The notes under the pieces are model-generated. The model worked only from the letters and a program-made list of their open reading frames with translations, searched no databases and had not been told where the DNA came from. 11,947 nucleotides of DNA from Candidatus Methanophagales archaeon (lineage in GTDB: Archaea > Halobacteriota > Syntropharchaeia > Alkanophagales > Methanospirareceae): contig JACGMN010000016.1 of NCBI GenBank assembly GCA_014061035.1, positions 1 through 11,947 of the forward strand, given 5' to 3'. Both the position numbers and the translations under genes were made by a program. Below, piece by piece: positions 5,345-11,947 of the stretch. Each line of letters begins with the position of its first letter. The stretch's first letter is position 1.

Positions 5345-6421
5345 ATGAGTATGAAGATAGCACTAACAACGCCCTATTATCCACCACACATAGGTGGGAT
5401 TGAAGTTCATGTGAAGACACTTGCAGAAAAGCTTAAAGGAAAAGGATACGAAGTAGAAGTTATCTCATCGACCGGAAGAGATGGGGAGATTCATCTGAGA
5501 AGAATTCCGTCAATTCCAATTCCTTATTCGCCGATCCCAATATTTTTCCCTGATGTAGAAGCTGACGTTTACCATTCGCACATTCCTGCACCATTCTTTG
5601 CAAGGAGAATAAAGAATAAGCCGCATATCATTACATATCACAACGAAGTCGTAATTCCAGAAAAAGTCGGAGGGATAAGAATTCCACGCTTCTTCGCAGA
5701 CCGGATCGAGAAGATGAATGAGAAACTCGTTACGCCGGTTTTAGATAGAGCAGAGATTATAATTGCAACGACAAAAAGCTATGCTGAATCCTCGCCTATG
5801 CTCAGAGATTATATGAATAAAGTAGAAATTGTGCCGAATGGCGTTGATCCTGAAAGATTCAATAGTGGTAGCGATGCCGGTAAAAGAGGCGCCATTGTAC
5901 TTTATGTTGGAAGGCTCGTCGAATATAAAGGTTTGCATATTCTGATCAAAGCTATGAGTGCGGTTCAAGACGTTGTAGAGAGCGTGCTCGTAGTCATTGG
6001 AGATGGAGAGGACAGAAAGACTTTTGAGTTTTTAGCAAAACAGCTTGCAGTTAATATAGAATTTAAAGGCAGAGTCGCAGATGACGAGGTCGTTGCGTGG
6101 ATGAAAAAAGCCAGAGTACTTGTCCTTCCATCGCAATCCATGGAAGCATTCGGTATCGTTCTGCTCGAAGCGATGGCATGTAAAACACCGGTAATAGCTT
6201 CAAAACTTCCCGGAGTAATGGAAGTTGCAAGAGAGGGTGGTTTAATATTTGAAGATGAGACGGACCTGGCTGAAAAGCTAATTGAACTGCTGACAAATGA
6301 AACGCTTACAACTTCTTTAGGCTTAAAAGGCAGATGTGCAGTCGAAGAAAAATATAGCTGGGATGTTATTGTTCGCGATAGGATTGAAAAGATTTACGAT
6401 GCTGTTAGAGTTAGAGGATAA
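5345..6421 (+). CDS. Glycosyltransferase family 4 (GT-B fold)
   Basis: This is a retaining GT-B glycosyltransferase that moves a sugar from a nucleotide-sugar donor to an unknown acceptor, probably a cell-surface glycan, lipid or protein glycan at the cytoplasmic membrane. The 358 residues comprise an N-terminal half opening with MKIALTTPYYPPHIGGIEVH (the glycine loop of GT4 enzymes) and a C-terminal donor-binding half. That half has VGRLVEYKGLHILIKAM (188-204), VVIGDGEDR and the E-x7-E motif EAFGIVLLE (E267, E275). There is no signal peptide or membrane helix. The start is either ATG 5345 or ATG 5351; the upstream TATA spacing favours 5351, two codons in. It overlaps pus10 by 23 bases and shares its promoter. 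The acceptor and sugar cannot be predicted. Confidence 0.88.
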   Translation: MSMKIALTTPYYPPHIGGIEVHVKTLAEKLKGKGYEVEVISSTGRDGEIHLRRIPSIPIPYSPIPIFFPDVEADVYHSHIPAPFFARRIKNKPHIITYHNEVVIPEKVGGIRIPRFFADRIEKMNEKLVTPVLDRAEIIIATTKSYAESSPMLRDYMNKVEIVPNGVDPERFNSGSDAGKRGAIVLYVGRLVEYKGLHILIKAMSAVQDVVESVLVVIGDGEDRKTFEFLAKQLAVNIEFKGRVADDEVVAWMKKARVLVLPSQSMEAFGIVLLEAMACKTPVIASKLPGVMEVAREGGLIFEDETDLAEKLIELLTNETLTTSLGLKGRCAVEEKYSWDVIVRDRIEKIYDAVRVRG

Positions 6422-7736
6422 GGAAATACAGGAAATAGCACTGAAAATAGTACGCGAGGGACCAATCTGTGACCATTGTCTCGGCAGACAGTTCGCAAAG
6501 ATATCTACCGGACTGTCCAATGCAAGAAGAGGGGAAATGTCAAGAGCAATCTTGAAGGGAAAAGGTGTAGAGCTCGAAGAGGGCAAATGCTGGGTCTGTA
6601 ACGGTCTGTTTGAAAAAATAGAAGTATGGGTCTCAAAGGCACTGGAAACGCTTAGAGAATACGAATTCCGGTCGTTCCTGGTGGGCACAAAAGTCGACGG
6701 GTTGCTACTGGAGAATGAAGACCTGCTGTGGGAGATTGCCGGTGCTTCTTATGCCGAGCCGTTGAAAGCTGAGTTGAATAGAGAAGTAGGGAAGAGAATC
6801 GAGCAAGAGCTTGAAAAAATAGCAGAGTTTAAAACGCCTGACTTAGTTCTTATACTCAATCTGTGGACAGAAGAGGTCGAAGTGCAGGCGAATGCGATCT
6901 TCATCTACGGGCAGTATCTGAAGTTCAAACGTGGAATACCACAAACAAAATGGTTCTGCCGATCATGCAGAGGCAGAAGCGGCGGTTGCGAGCTCTGCGG
7001 GTACACCGGAAAGATATATCCTGAATCTGTCGAAGAATTGATAAGCAGCTCTCTGCAGGAAGTATTCAAAAGTGAAGATATAGTGCTGCACGGGTGCGGA
7101 CGAGAAGACATAGATGCTCGCATGCTCGGCTCTGGTCGCCCGTTTGTGGTAGAGATAAAGGCGCCAAGACATAGGTACGTCGATTTACAGATGGCAGAGC
7201 AGAAAGTGAATACAGAGAACGCGGGTAAGGTGGCAGTACTCGGTCTTCAGTATGTAAAGAAGGGATTGATAGCGAAGCTAAAATCCGATAATGCCGTTAA
7301 AACGTATCAGGGCCGCGTGGTGTTGAAAACAACAGATGTAGTACCAGTACCAGTACCAGTACCAGTACCAGTACCTGTGCATGAAGCAGATGTTAAGATT
7401 GCGCTGGAGACGTTATGTAGTACTGTTATCGAACAGCAGACACCAAGACGCGTGGTGCATAGAAGAGCAGATTTAATACGGAAAAGAAAGGTAGTTTCAG
7501 CACAATTAGTCTCTTTTACGAGAAATGCGTCCAGGCACCGTGCAGTTGCTGTTATAAAGATAAAATGCGATGCGGGATTGTATATAAAGGAACTCGTATC
7601 AGGTGATGGAGGAAGGACAAAGCCGAGTTTGAACGAGTTACTTGGAAGTATGATAGAAGCAGAAATGACTGAACTGGACGTACTGGACGTTGATCTAAAT
7701 ATTCGTGTGGCAGATTTTGCGGTAGAGTTTAGCTAA
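6399..7736 (+). CDS. pus10: tRNA pseudouridine(54/55) synthase Pus10
   Basis: Pus10 makes pseudouridine at position 55, and often 54, of archaeal tRNA T-loops. From ATG 6399 it has 445 residues, a normal length. The N-terminus shows the family zinc-binding pairs CDHC (24-27, in GPICDHCLGRQFAK) and CWVC (64-67), followed by the THUMP-containing region. KWFCRSCRGRSGGCELCGYTG is a second family-typical Cys cluster (187-200). The catalytic motif is GREDIDARMLGSGRPF (from residue 234), with the reactive Asp in the RED.D part; KIKCDAGLYIKELVSGDGGR is the other PUS active-site strand. The frame is open back to a GTG at 6336, but that lies inside the upstream gene and MLLELEDKEIQEIA is the better beginning. 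A (Val-Pro)6 run at residues 315-326 comes from a DNA microsatellite in a variable loop of the catalytic domain. Confidence 0.93.
   Translation: MLLELEDKEIQEIALKIVREGPICDHCLGRQFAKISTGLSNARRGEMSRAILKGKGVELEEGKCWVCNGLFEKIEVWVSKALETLREYEFRSFLVGTKVDGLLLENEDLLWEIAGASYAEPLKAELNREVGKRIEQELEKIAEFKTPDLVLILNLWTEEVEVQANAIFIYGQYLKFKRGIPQTKWFCRSCRGRSGGCELCGYTGKIYPESVEELISSSLQEVFKSEDIVLHGCGREDIDARMLGSGRPFVVEIKAPRHRYVDLQMAEQKVNTENAGKVAVLGLQYVKKGLIAKLKSDNAVKTYQGRVVLKTTDVVPVPVPVPVPVPVHEADVKIALETLCSTVIEQQTPRRVVHRRADLIRKRKVVSAQLVSFTRNASRHRAVAVIKIKCDAGLYIKELVSGDGGRTKPSLNELLGSMIEAEMTELDVLDVDLNIRVADFAVEFS
7341..7376. repeat. In-frame hexanucleotide microsatellite (GTACCA)n in pus10
   Basis: There are five perfect GTACCA units followed by GTACCT. 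They encode an uninterrupted Val-Pro run. Because the unit is six bases, copy-number change leaves the reading frame intact. Confidence 0.95.
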
Positions 7737-7749
7737 AGAATCTGTGTTT

Positions 7750-7885
7750 GTAACTACTCAGGTTCAAAGTTCCGGGGTTCACGGTTCACGATTAGAAAAC
7801 GATGACCATAAACTCGTATGAAGATAACGCGACCATCTGTGAACCGTGAACCTTGAACCGTGAACCTGACAACTTAAGTAGTTAC
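7750..7885. mobile_element. Element II: 136-base inverted-repeat (MITE/REP-like) element
   Basis: The element starts GTAACTACTCAGGTTC and ends GTAGTTAC. The left arm (7750-7789) and right arm (7839-7885) are imperfect reverse complements. Both are built of GGTTCAC / GTGAACC heptads, and they enclose a 49-base AT-rich centre without coding capacity. The right arm end (7869-7885) matches the right end of element I at 5146-5162. It has the shape of a non-autonomous palindromic element. It fills most of the 185-base gap between pus10 and trpE, so transcription of trpEG must start in it, after it, or read through it. No transposase or certain target duplication is visible. Confidence 0.65.
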
Positions 7886-7921
7886 TTGTGTTTTAAAGAG
7901 AAGAACGTTATACCTTACTTT

Positions 7922-9331
7922 ATGGAGAAGAGAAGTTTAACAATAAGTATAAGAAAGGTGAACATTTCATTCACTCCTCTTGAAGTCTATTCACGGGTAA
8001 GAGGCCTATTTGACAGGAGTTTTCTGCTCGAATCAGTTGAGGGCAAGGAAAAGATTGCGCGATATTCGTTCATCGGTTTCGACCCGCTATTGGAATTCAA
8101 ATCCAGAGGGAAGGAAGTGGAGAGAAATGGCGAGTGCTACAGAGTGGAAGACCCGTATGAGGAGATGGCACGTGTCTTTAATTCATTTGAATGTGATAAA
8201 GACAGAGAGAGGGATAAAGCAGGAAGAGGGAAATTGCCATTCTCAGGAGGTCTTGTGGGCTTTTTCTCTTATGACATTGTCAGATTCTTTGAGGATCTCC
8301 CTTCTTCATTACCAGATACCTTAGGATGTCCAGATGCGCATTTTATCATACCAGCATACCTGCTCTGTTTTGATCACCTCAAGAAGGAAGTGAGCCTTGT
8401 ATCGTTATCCTACAAGAAGGATAAGGATAAGGATAAGGATAAGGATAAGAATAGTGAAGAGATGGAAGAACTTATTGGTAAAGTAGACGTAGACGGGGAA
8501 GTTAAGGTCGATGAATTTTCTATCTCTACCGTTCGTGCGGAGATAGAAAAGGATGAATTTGAAGAAGGAGTGGTAAAAGCAAAGGAGTATATCAGAGAAG
8601 GGGATATATTCCAGGTAGTTCTTTCGAGGCGGGTTGAGGCAGACTACCGTGGTGACCCGTTAAGCCTTTACAAGGTTCTTCGGTCGACGAATCCGTCACC
8701 ATACATGTTCTTTCTGGACTATGGCAACATAGTCGTTGGGTCGTCTCCGGAGATGCTTGTGAGGCTGCGAGACGGAATTCTAACGCTGAGACCGCTTGCG
8801 GGAACGAGGAAGAGAGGAAGAACGAGAGAGGAGGATGAATTACTCAAGGTAGAGATGCTGCTCGATGAAAAAGAGCGAGCGGAGCATATAATGCTTGTAG
8901 ACCTTGGTAGGAACGATATTGGACGTGTTGCCAGGTTAGGGAGCGTGGAAGTAACAGAACTGATGGGGATAGAGAAGTATTCTCACGTCCAGCATATTGT
9001 CTCAAATATAAGAGCGGAATTAGCAGAAGGAAAAGATGCGTTTGACGTTCTTCGCAGCTCTTTCCCAGCAGGTACGGTAACGGGAGCGCCGAAGATACGC
9101 GCGATGGAGATAATAGAAGAGACGGAGAAGAGCAGAAGGGGGATATATGCTGGCGGTGTTGGCTATTTCGACTTCTCCGGCAACCTCGATTTCGCTATCA
9201 CGATTAGAACAATGTTCACAGCCGGTAAGAAGGCATATTTCCAGGCAGGTGTAGGAATAGTCGCAGATTCGGTTCCGGAGATGGAATTTGCGGAGACCGA
9301 GAATAAGTTACGTGCGCTGGTAACTACGTAG
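7922..9331 (+). CDS. trpE: Anthranilate synthase component I
   Basis: TrpE makes anthranilate from chorismate using ammonia delivered by TrpG, the first committed step of tryptophan synthesis. From ATG 7922 it is 469 residues. The frame is open back to a TTG at 7853, but that codon lies in the inverted-repeat element. The N-terminal domain has FLLES (34-38), the LLES motif used for tryptophan feedback binding. The chorismate-binding domain shows VLSRRVEA, SSPEMLVRL, LRPLAGTRKRG (from about 289), HIMLVDLGRNDIGRV (322-336), FPAGTVTGAPK (to 391) and the metal-binding GVGIVADSVPEMEFAETENK. The Ala in PLAGT, where aminodeoxychorismate synthase has Lys, favours TrpE over PabB. A Lys-Asp microsatellite run lies at about 165-176, between the two domains. 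trpG begins 16 bases after the stop. Confidence 0.95.
   Translation: MEKRSLTISIRKVNISFTPLEVYSRVRGLFDRSFLLESVEGKEKIARYSFIGFDPLLEFKSRGKEVERNGECYRVEDPYEEMARVFNSFECDKDRERDKAGRGKLPFSGGLVGFFSYDIVRFFEDLPSSLPDTLGCPDAHFIIPAYLLCFDHLKKEVSLVSLSYKKDKDKDKDKDKNSEEMEELIGKVDVDGEVKVDEFSISTVRAEIEKDEFEEGVVKAKEYIREGDIFQVVLSRRVEADYRGDPLSLYKVLRSTNPSPYMFFLDYGNIVVGSSPEMLVRLRDGILTLRPLAGTRKRGRTREEDELLKVEMLLDEKERAEHIMLVDLGRNDIGRVARLGSVEVTELMGIEKYSHVQHIVSNIRAELAEGKDAFDVLRSSFPAGTVTGAPKIRAMEIIEETEKSRRGIYAGGVGYFDFSGNLDFAITIRTMFTAGKKAYFQAGVGIVADSVPEMEFAETENKLRALVTT
8417..8449. repeat. In-frame hexanucleotide microsatellite (GATAAG)n in trpE
   Basis: AAG is followed by five perfect GATAAG units, encoding a (Asp-Lys)5 run. 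It lies in the linker between the N-terminal regulatory domain and the chorismate-binding domain of TrpE, where a change in length is likely tolerated. Confidence 0.95.
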
Positions 9332-9347
9332 ACACGAGAAAAATAGA

Positions 9348-9941
9348 ATGAAAGTGCTTGTGATAGATAACTACGATTCCTTCGTCTATAATCTCGTACA
9401 ATACGTTGGAGAGCGTGGCGTGGAGGTAGTAGTTAAGAGGAATGATGTGGGGATGGCAGAACTCCGGAAGGTCGAAGCAGACAGGATCATCATCTCTCCA
9501 GGACCCGGAATACCGGAGAACGCGGGCGTCTCGGAAGAGCTGATAAAGGAGTTTAGTCATAGTTATAGTTATAGCCATGGCGATGGCTGTCCGATACTTG
9601 GGGTTTGCTTAGGGCATCAGGCAATAGGGCATGCTTTCGGTGCTAAGATAGGGTACGCGAAGAGACTAATGCACGGTAAAGTCTCACAGATACATCACGA
9701 TTCTCTTGGTCTGTTAAAGCGATTAAGGAACCCGTTTCATGCAACACGGTATCATTCACTTGTGGTCTGTGAAGATGATCTCCCTTCGTGCTTGCAAATC
9801 ACTGCGAGGGCAGAAGATGGCGAAATAATGGGAATACGGCATAGAACGCTGCCAGTTGAGGGTGTTCAGTTTCATCCTGAGTCGATATTGACAAGAGAAG
9901 GGAAGAAGATAATAGAAAACTTCATTGAATGCTACAGGTAA
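9348..9941 (+). CDS. trpG: Anthranilate synthase component II (glutamine amidotransferase)
   Basis: TrpG is the class I glutamine amidotransferase subunit that releases ammonia from glutamine for TrpE. It is 197 residues, the standard length. It starts with MKVLVIDNYDSFVYNLVQY, contains the oxyanion-strand motif ISPGPGIPENAG, the nucleophile Cys87 in ILGVCLGHQAIG, and the rest of the triad, His176 and Glu178, in VQFHPESIL. The same fold serves p-aminobenzoate synthesis (PabA), and some organisms share one subunit for both, but position right after trpE (16-base gap) makes TrpG the natural call. A Ser-His-Ser-Tyr repeat at 70-77 sits in a loop before the Cys motif and seems to be an insertion. 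No trpD, C, F, B or A gene follows, so the rest of the pathway is elsewhere. Confidence 0.94.
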   Translation: MKVLVIDNYDSFVYNLVQYVGERGVEVVVKRNDVGMAELRKVEADRIIISPGPGIPENAGVSEELIKEFSHSYSYSHGDGCPILGVCLGHQAIGHAFGAKIGYAKRLMHGKVSQIHHDSLGLLKRLRNPFHATRYHSLVVCEDDLPSCLQITARAEDGEIMGIRHRTLPVEGVQFHPESILTREGKKIIENFIECYR

Positions 9942-9954
9942 AGCTACAGGTAAA
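9931..9954. repeat. 12-base tandem duplication across the trpG stop
   Basis: GCTACAGGTAAA occurs twice, at 9931-9942 and 9943-9954. The first copy contains the trpG stop codon and the second repeats it in frame, giving two TAA stops four codons apart. Confidence 0.8.
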
Positions 9955-9967
9955 AGAAGAAGGTGGT

Positions 9968-10090
9968 ATGAAAGAACCATTCTCCCCCTTCATCTTGAGG
10001 ATTCCGCCGGAAAAACTCACGAGTCAGGCTTTTTGGGACTACAGTAAACTCGCAAATAGGGACCAGAAGATAAGGGTGCATGCTTTCTGA
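9968..10090 (+). CDS. Small unrecognised ORF, 40 codons, downstream of trpG
   Basis: The frame reads MKEPFSPFILRIPPEKLTSQ and continues to a TGA at 10088-10090. It lies 26 bases after trpG and has a Shine-Dalgarno-like AAGGTGG just before its ATG, unusually good for this window though closely spaced. The start and codon use look gene-like, but the end is abrupt. It may be a real small protein or the 5' remnant of a decayed gene. No family is recognised. Its stop overlaps the start of the next small frame (TGATG). Confidence 0.35.
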   Translation: MKEPFSPFILRIPPEKLTSQAFWDYSKLANRDQKIRVHAF

Positions 10091-10188
10091 TGTTCAACTC
10101 TCCGTTATCAAGTTGTTGCAAGAACGGTTTCGTATGCGATGGGTACAGGAGTACAGATGTTGCCCGCGATATGACCGGCTGCGATTAA
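10090..10188 (+). CDS. Small unrecognised ORF, 32 codons, overlapping the previous one
   Basis: This frame begins at the ATG of a TGATG overlap with the 9968-10090 frame and ends at a TAA one base before the restored end of the convergent DUF2779 gene. It is cysteine-rich for its size (two adjacent Cys and two more). All three + frames and a - frame are partly open here, so coding is not established; this could be decayed sequence. Confidence 0.15.
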   Translation: MFNSPLSSCCKNGFVCDGYRSTDVARDMTGCD

Positions 10189-10350
10189 TCATACATATGC
10201 AACCAACTGATCGTGCAACTTAACCAACCATAGCCAGCGTATCCTGCTTGCAATACACCATAAGCTGCGTCTTTAACGTTTCCGCGTCGTCAACCTCGTA
10301 TTTACCAAACGCCATCAACGCAAAAATCGAGATCGCGGTAAAGCCATCCC
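10189..10350 (-). pseudogene. Frameshifted C-terminal tail of the DUF2779 gene
   Basis: Read on the - strand, the frame one base over from the main gene continues the family sequence after LDIG: DGFTAISIFALMAFGKY, then a segment ending QLMVYCKQDTLAMV. The YCKQD piece fits the Y-x3-D third motif of DEDDy exonucleases and the usual YC..DTLAM end of DUF2779 proteins. That frame ends at TAA (10220-10222). Shifting back by one extra G at 10224/10225 continues VKLHDQLVAYV to a TGA at 10189-10191, the frame of the main gene. So a lost G near 10348-10350 and a gained G near 10224 compensate. With both corrected, the gene would span 10189-11460 with 423 codons. Confidence 0.75.
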
Positions 10351-11460
10351 AATATCCAGCCCGTCATACGACATTTCTGGCACTAATACCGGTAAAGTTC
10401 GCTTTATTGACGTGCGACCATGAAAACCAGGATGGTAAAAGTTCTTTTTGATGATCGCTTCGAGGTCAACTAAACGCCCGATCAAGAGGTTCAAATCTGC
10501 TGCGAGGTCGGGATATAACCGTGCAAGACCGTTTATAATAGTCTTTTCAAACGAGGTATAAACGACGATGCTGCCTGCACCTTTGAGATCGGAGATTAAC
10601 CGTTCAGCAAGCTCTAGCCGGCAATCTCTGCTCGGGTCTGCCAGATATTCCGAATGCGCGGTTACATGACCCGGTTCCGAGCACTTGTGTATAGAATATT
10701 GAGTAGGAAGCTGAGCATAAGGTGCGAGATTGGGATACAGCGGTATCGCGGTCATAACAGTCTCGAAGTCCAGATAAAATGTAGGCCAGGACACGGCTTC
10801 TAAATCGGGTTTGAGTCGTGCTTCGATTTGGGGTTTATTTGATTGCACGCACACTTTTACTCTGTTCTGCTTGCCGGTTAACGAGAACCCGGACGGGATC
10901 TCCTCGATGCACACGATGCCTGAGTCTGTTAATGTCTCGAATCTTGTCTGGTTCAGTCGTGGCAGGTCAAATATATGATTGTCAATGCCCTGCCCTGTGC
11001 AGTCTTTGAAAAGGTCACAGCCACGACATTCAAATCGTAGTTCGGGTTCCGGTTTTTTGGGTGTTCGGGTTAGTTCTTCGAGTTCGATACAAACGGGTTT
11101 GAAGTCCACAATTCGGGCTTTTACTTCTATCAGGTGCCATCTTCCATCTTGTTTTCGTGTTAAAATATCGGCTCTTGTGGCAATGTTTTCGGTGAGGAAG
11201 GCAGGCTCGAAGAGTGTTTGTGTGTTTGGATGGATCATCAAATTTTGTATCGCTGCTATGGCGGAGTTGAAATTGTGGGTGGCGATCAGGTGTCCGGTAG
11301 GGTAGAGTGCTCTTGCTCTTCTTCCTATTTCGAGTCCTTGTTCTATTTGGAATCGGGCAGCTGCAGTTATAGGGTTGGGGATTTGGTCTTGACACATTAA
11401 CCAGCCTAATGTAGGGCAGGTTAGGGCTGTTAGGAATATGCGTCTTGTTATGGGTCGCAT
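10315..11460 (-). CDS. DUF2779-family protein (Cas4-like plus DEDDy exonuclease-like), truncated by frameshift
   Basis: The 381-residue frame resembles DUF2779 proteins, which join a Cas4/RecB-like nuclease region to an RNase-H-fold exonuclease-like region; their biological role is not established. Visible in order: an N-terminal Cys (FLTALTCPTLGWL), ARFQIEQGLEIGRRARALYP, RADILTRKQDGRWHLIEVKA (the D...ExK nuclease motifs) and CRGCDLFKDC, the Cys set of a likely Fe-S cluster. Next come YLDFETVMTAIPLYP (DxE exonuclease motif I), VVYTSFEKTIINGLARLYP, RLVDLEAIIKKNFYHPGFHG and SIKRTLPVLVPEMSYDGLDI. Two defects are seen. The stretch that normally follows the ExK motif and contains the QxxxY motif is missing, as if deleted in frame. 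The end GMALPRSRFLR is out of frame, so motif III is lost. It is convergent with trpEG. The product is probably inactive unless the indels are sequencing errors. Confidence 0.75.
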   Translation of the reverse strand: MRPITRRIFLTALTCPTLGWLMCQDQIPNPITAAARFQIEQGLEIGRRARALYPTGHLIATHNFNSAIAAIQNLMIHPNTQTLFEPAFLTENIATRADILTRKQDGRWHLIEVKARIVDFKPVCIELEELTRTPKKPEPELRFECRGCDLFKDCTGQGIDNHIFDLPRLNQTRFETLTDSGIVCIEEIPSGFSLTGKQNRVKVCVQSNKPQIEARLKPDLEAVSWPTFYLDFETVMTAIPLYPNLAPYAQLPTQYSIHKCSEPGHVTAHSEYLADPSRDCRLELAERLISDLKGAGSIVVYTSFEKTIINGLARLYPDLAADLNLLIGRLVDLEAIIKKNFYHPGFHGRTSIKRTLPVLVPEMSYDGLDIGMALPRSRFLR

Positions 11461-11497
11461 GGTTGGTTTTTCTTATTACCTGACTTTCGGCTATTTA

Positions 11498-11505
11498 GAT
11501 TATAT
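11498..11505 (-). promoter_or_regulatory. Possible TATA-like box of the DUF2779 gene
   Basis: On the - strand GATATAATCT lies about 40 bases before the ATG at 11460, which would give a short leader of some 15 bases. No Shine-Dalgarno sequence lies next to the ATG. Support is positional only. Confidence 0.25.
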
Positions 11506-11614
11506 CAACGGATTAAATTAGACCACTCCAAAATTATACCTGCCTCCCCTTATATCTTTTATCCCCATACGATTAATGACATTAAGTGCCAATTCCAACT
11601 TCCGCATAATATAT

Positions 11615-11947
11615 TTATTCCTGTTTTGGATTTCTCTCTATAAATACATTTCGTTGACCGCCTTCAACTCTCACCCTACCACGAAGCTCAAATATCGTCT
11701 CAAAAAGCCGCTCTAAAGTCATCTTCTCACCCACAAAGCATTCATCCAGCAGATAAGCGCAGATATTCGCTTTGCTTCTGACTCTGCCGTTCGCGGTGAC
11801 CAGAGGTGGTGAAAAGAGGGCAAGCGTGTATCGCACAATGGATTCCCTTGAAAGATTGAATATCCCCATTGAGGCAAACCTTTTGTCGCATACTTTCTCT
11901 TCTAATGGCTTGAATCTCGATTCTCTCACCTGAGGCAAGTTATTATA
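11615..11947 (-). CDS. Unrecognised protein, probably 5'-partial at the window edge
   Basis: A - strand frame of 107 codons can start at TTG 11938, but it is open through the last three codons to the window edge (YNNLPQVRESRFKPLEEKVC), so the true start may lie outside. The protein is basic and soluble, without membrane helices. It is predicted mostly helical in its middle (FNLSRESIVRYTLALF, NICAYLLDECFVGEKMTLER), and it ends in a strand-like pair (GRVRVEGGQRNVFIERN). This could be the tail of a larger protein, for example a transposase-like or winged-helix protein, but no family is recognised and no function is assigned. It points the same way as the DUF2779 gene, with a 154-base AT-rich gap in which nothing else is evident. 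Confidence 0.5.
   Translation of the reverse strand, partial: YNNLPQVRESRFKPLEEKVCDKRFASMGIFNLSRESIVRYTLALFSPPLVTANGRVRSKANICAYLLDECFVGEKMTLERLFETIFELRGRVRVEGGQRNVFIERNPKQE

Noticed and set aside
9316..9326. GTAACTAC at the end of trpE as another end of the palindromic element.
   Set aside because: Only eight bases match and it is coding sequence for the conserved last residues; no heptads adjoin it.
10100..10180. - strand stretch reading GHIAGNICTPVPIAYETVL after the restored DUF2779 stop, as part of another gene.
   Set aside because: It is short, lies after a stop in the same frame, and no family could be named; the + strand is equally open.

Overview
The window looks like chromosomal DNA of a euryarchaeon, probably from the methanogen or methane-oxidiser side of that group. 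The evidence is a Pus10-type tRNA pseudouridine synthase, the oxygen-independent cobalt-early cobalamin genes, an MtaD/DadD-type deaminase, a separately encoded class I fumarase alpha subunit, a tRNA gene without encoded CCA, and TATA-like boxes close to start codons. The lineage is an inference. No phage, CRISPR array or complete insertion sequence is visible.

Left part (1-4841, all + strand): a tight cobalamin cluster cbiT-cbiL-cbiF-cbiG. cbiT runs off the left edge and cbiG holds only its N-terminal domain. Next come a short tandem-repeat spacer, an MtaD/DadD-type amidohydrolase, a GC-rich hairpin spacer, and a fumarase alpha gene with no beta gene beside it.

Middle part (4842-7885): a gene-poor stretch of about 500 bases bounded by heptanucleotide (GTGAACC-like) arms in opposite orientation. 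It holds the clipped start of a VapC-like PIN toxin gene and possibly the end of its antitoxin gene. A tRNA-Thr(GGT) gene on the - strand follows; its T-loop has C instead of the near-universal U at position 55. After it come a GT4 glycosyltransferase gene and an overlapping pus10 gene, whose product would normally modify U55. A 136-base inverted-repeat element related to the first one sits directly upstream of trpE.

Right part (7922-11947): trpE and trpG encode the two anthranilate synthase subunits and form an operon; no other trp genes are in view. Two tiny overlapping reading frames of unknown meaning follow. On the - strand is a DUF2779-family nuclease-like gene that carries two opposite single-base frameshifts near its 3' end and lacks a stretch of the nuclease-like domain. 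At the right edge is an unrecognised - strand gene, possibly 5'-partial.

A recurrent theme is short-period repetition: in-frame hexanucleotide repeats inside pus10 and trpE and a weaker one in trpG, 19/14-base repeats after cbiG, and heptad repeats in the intergenic elements.
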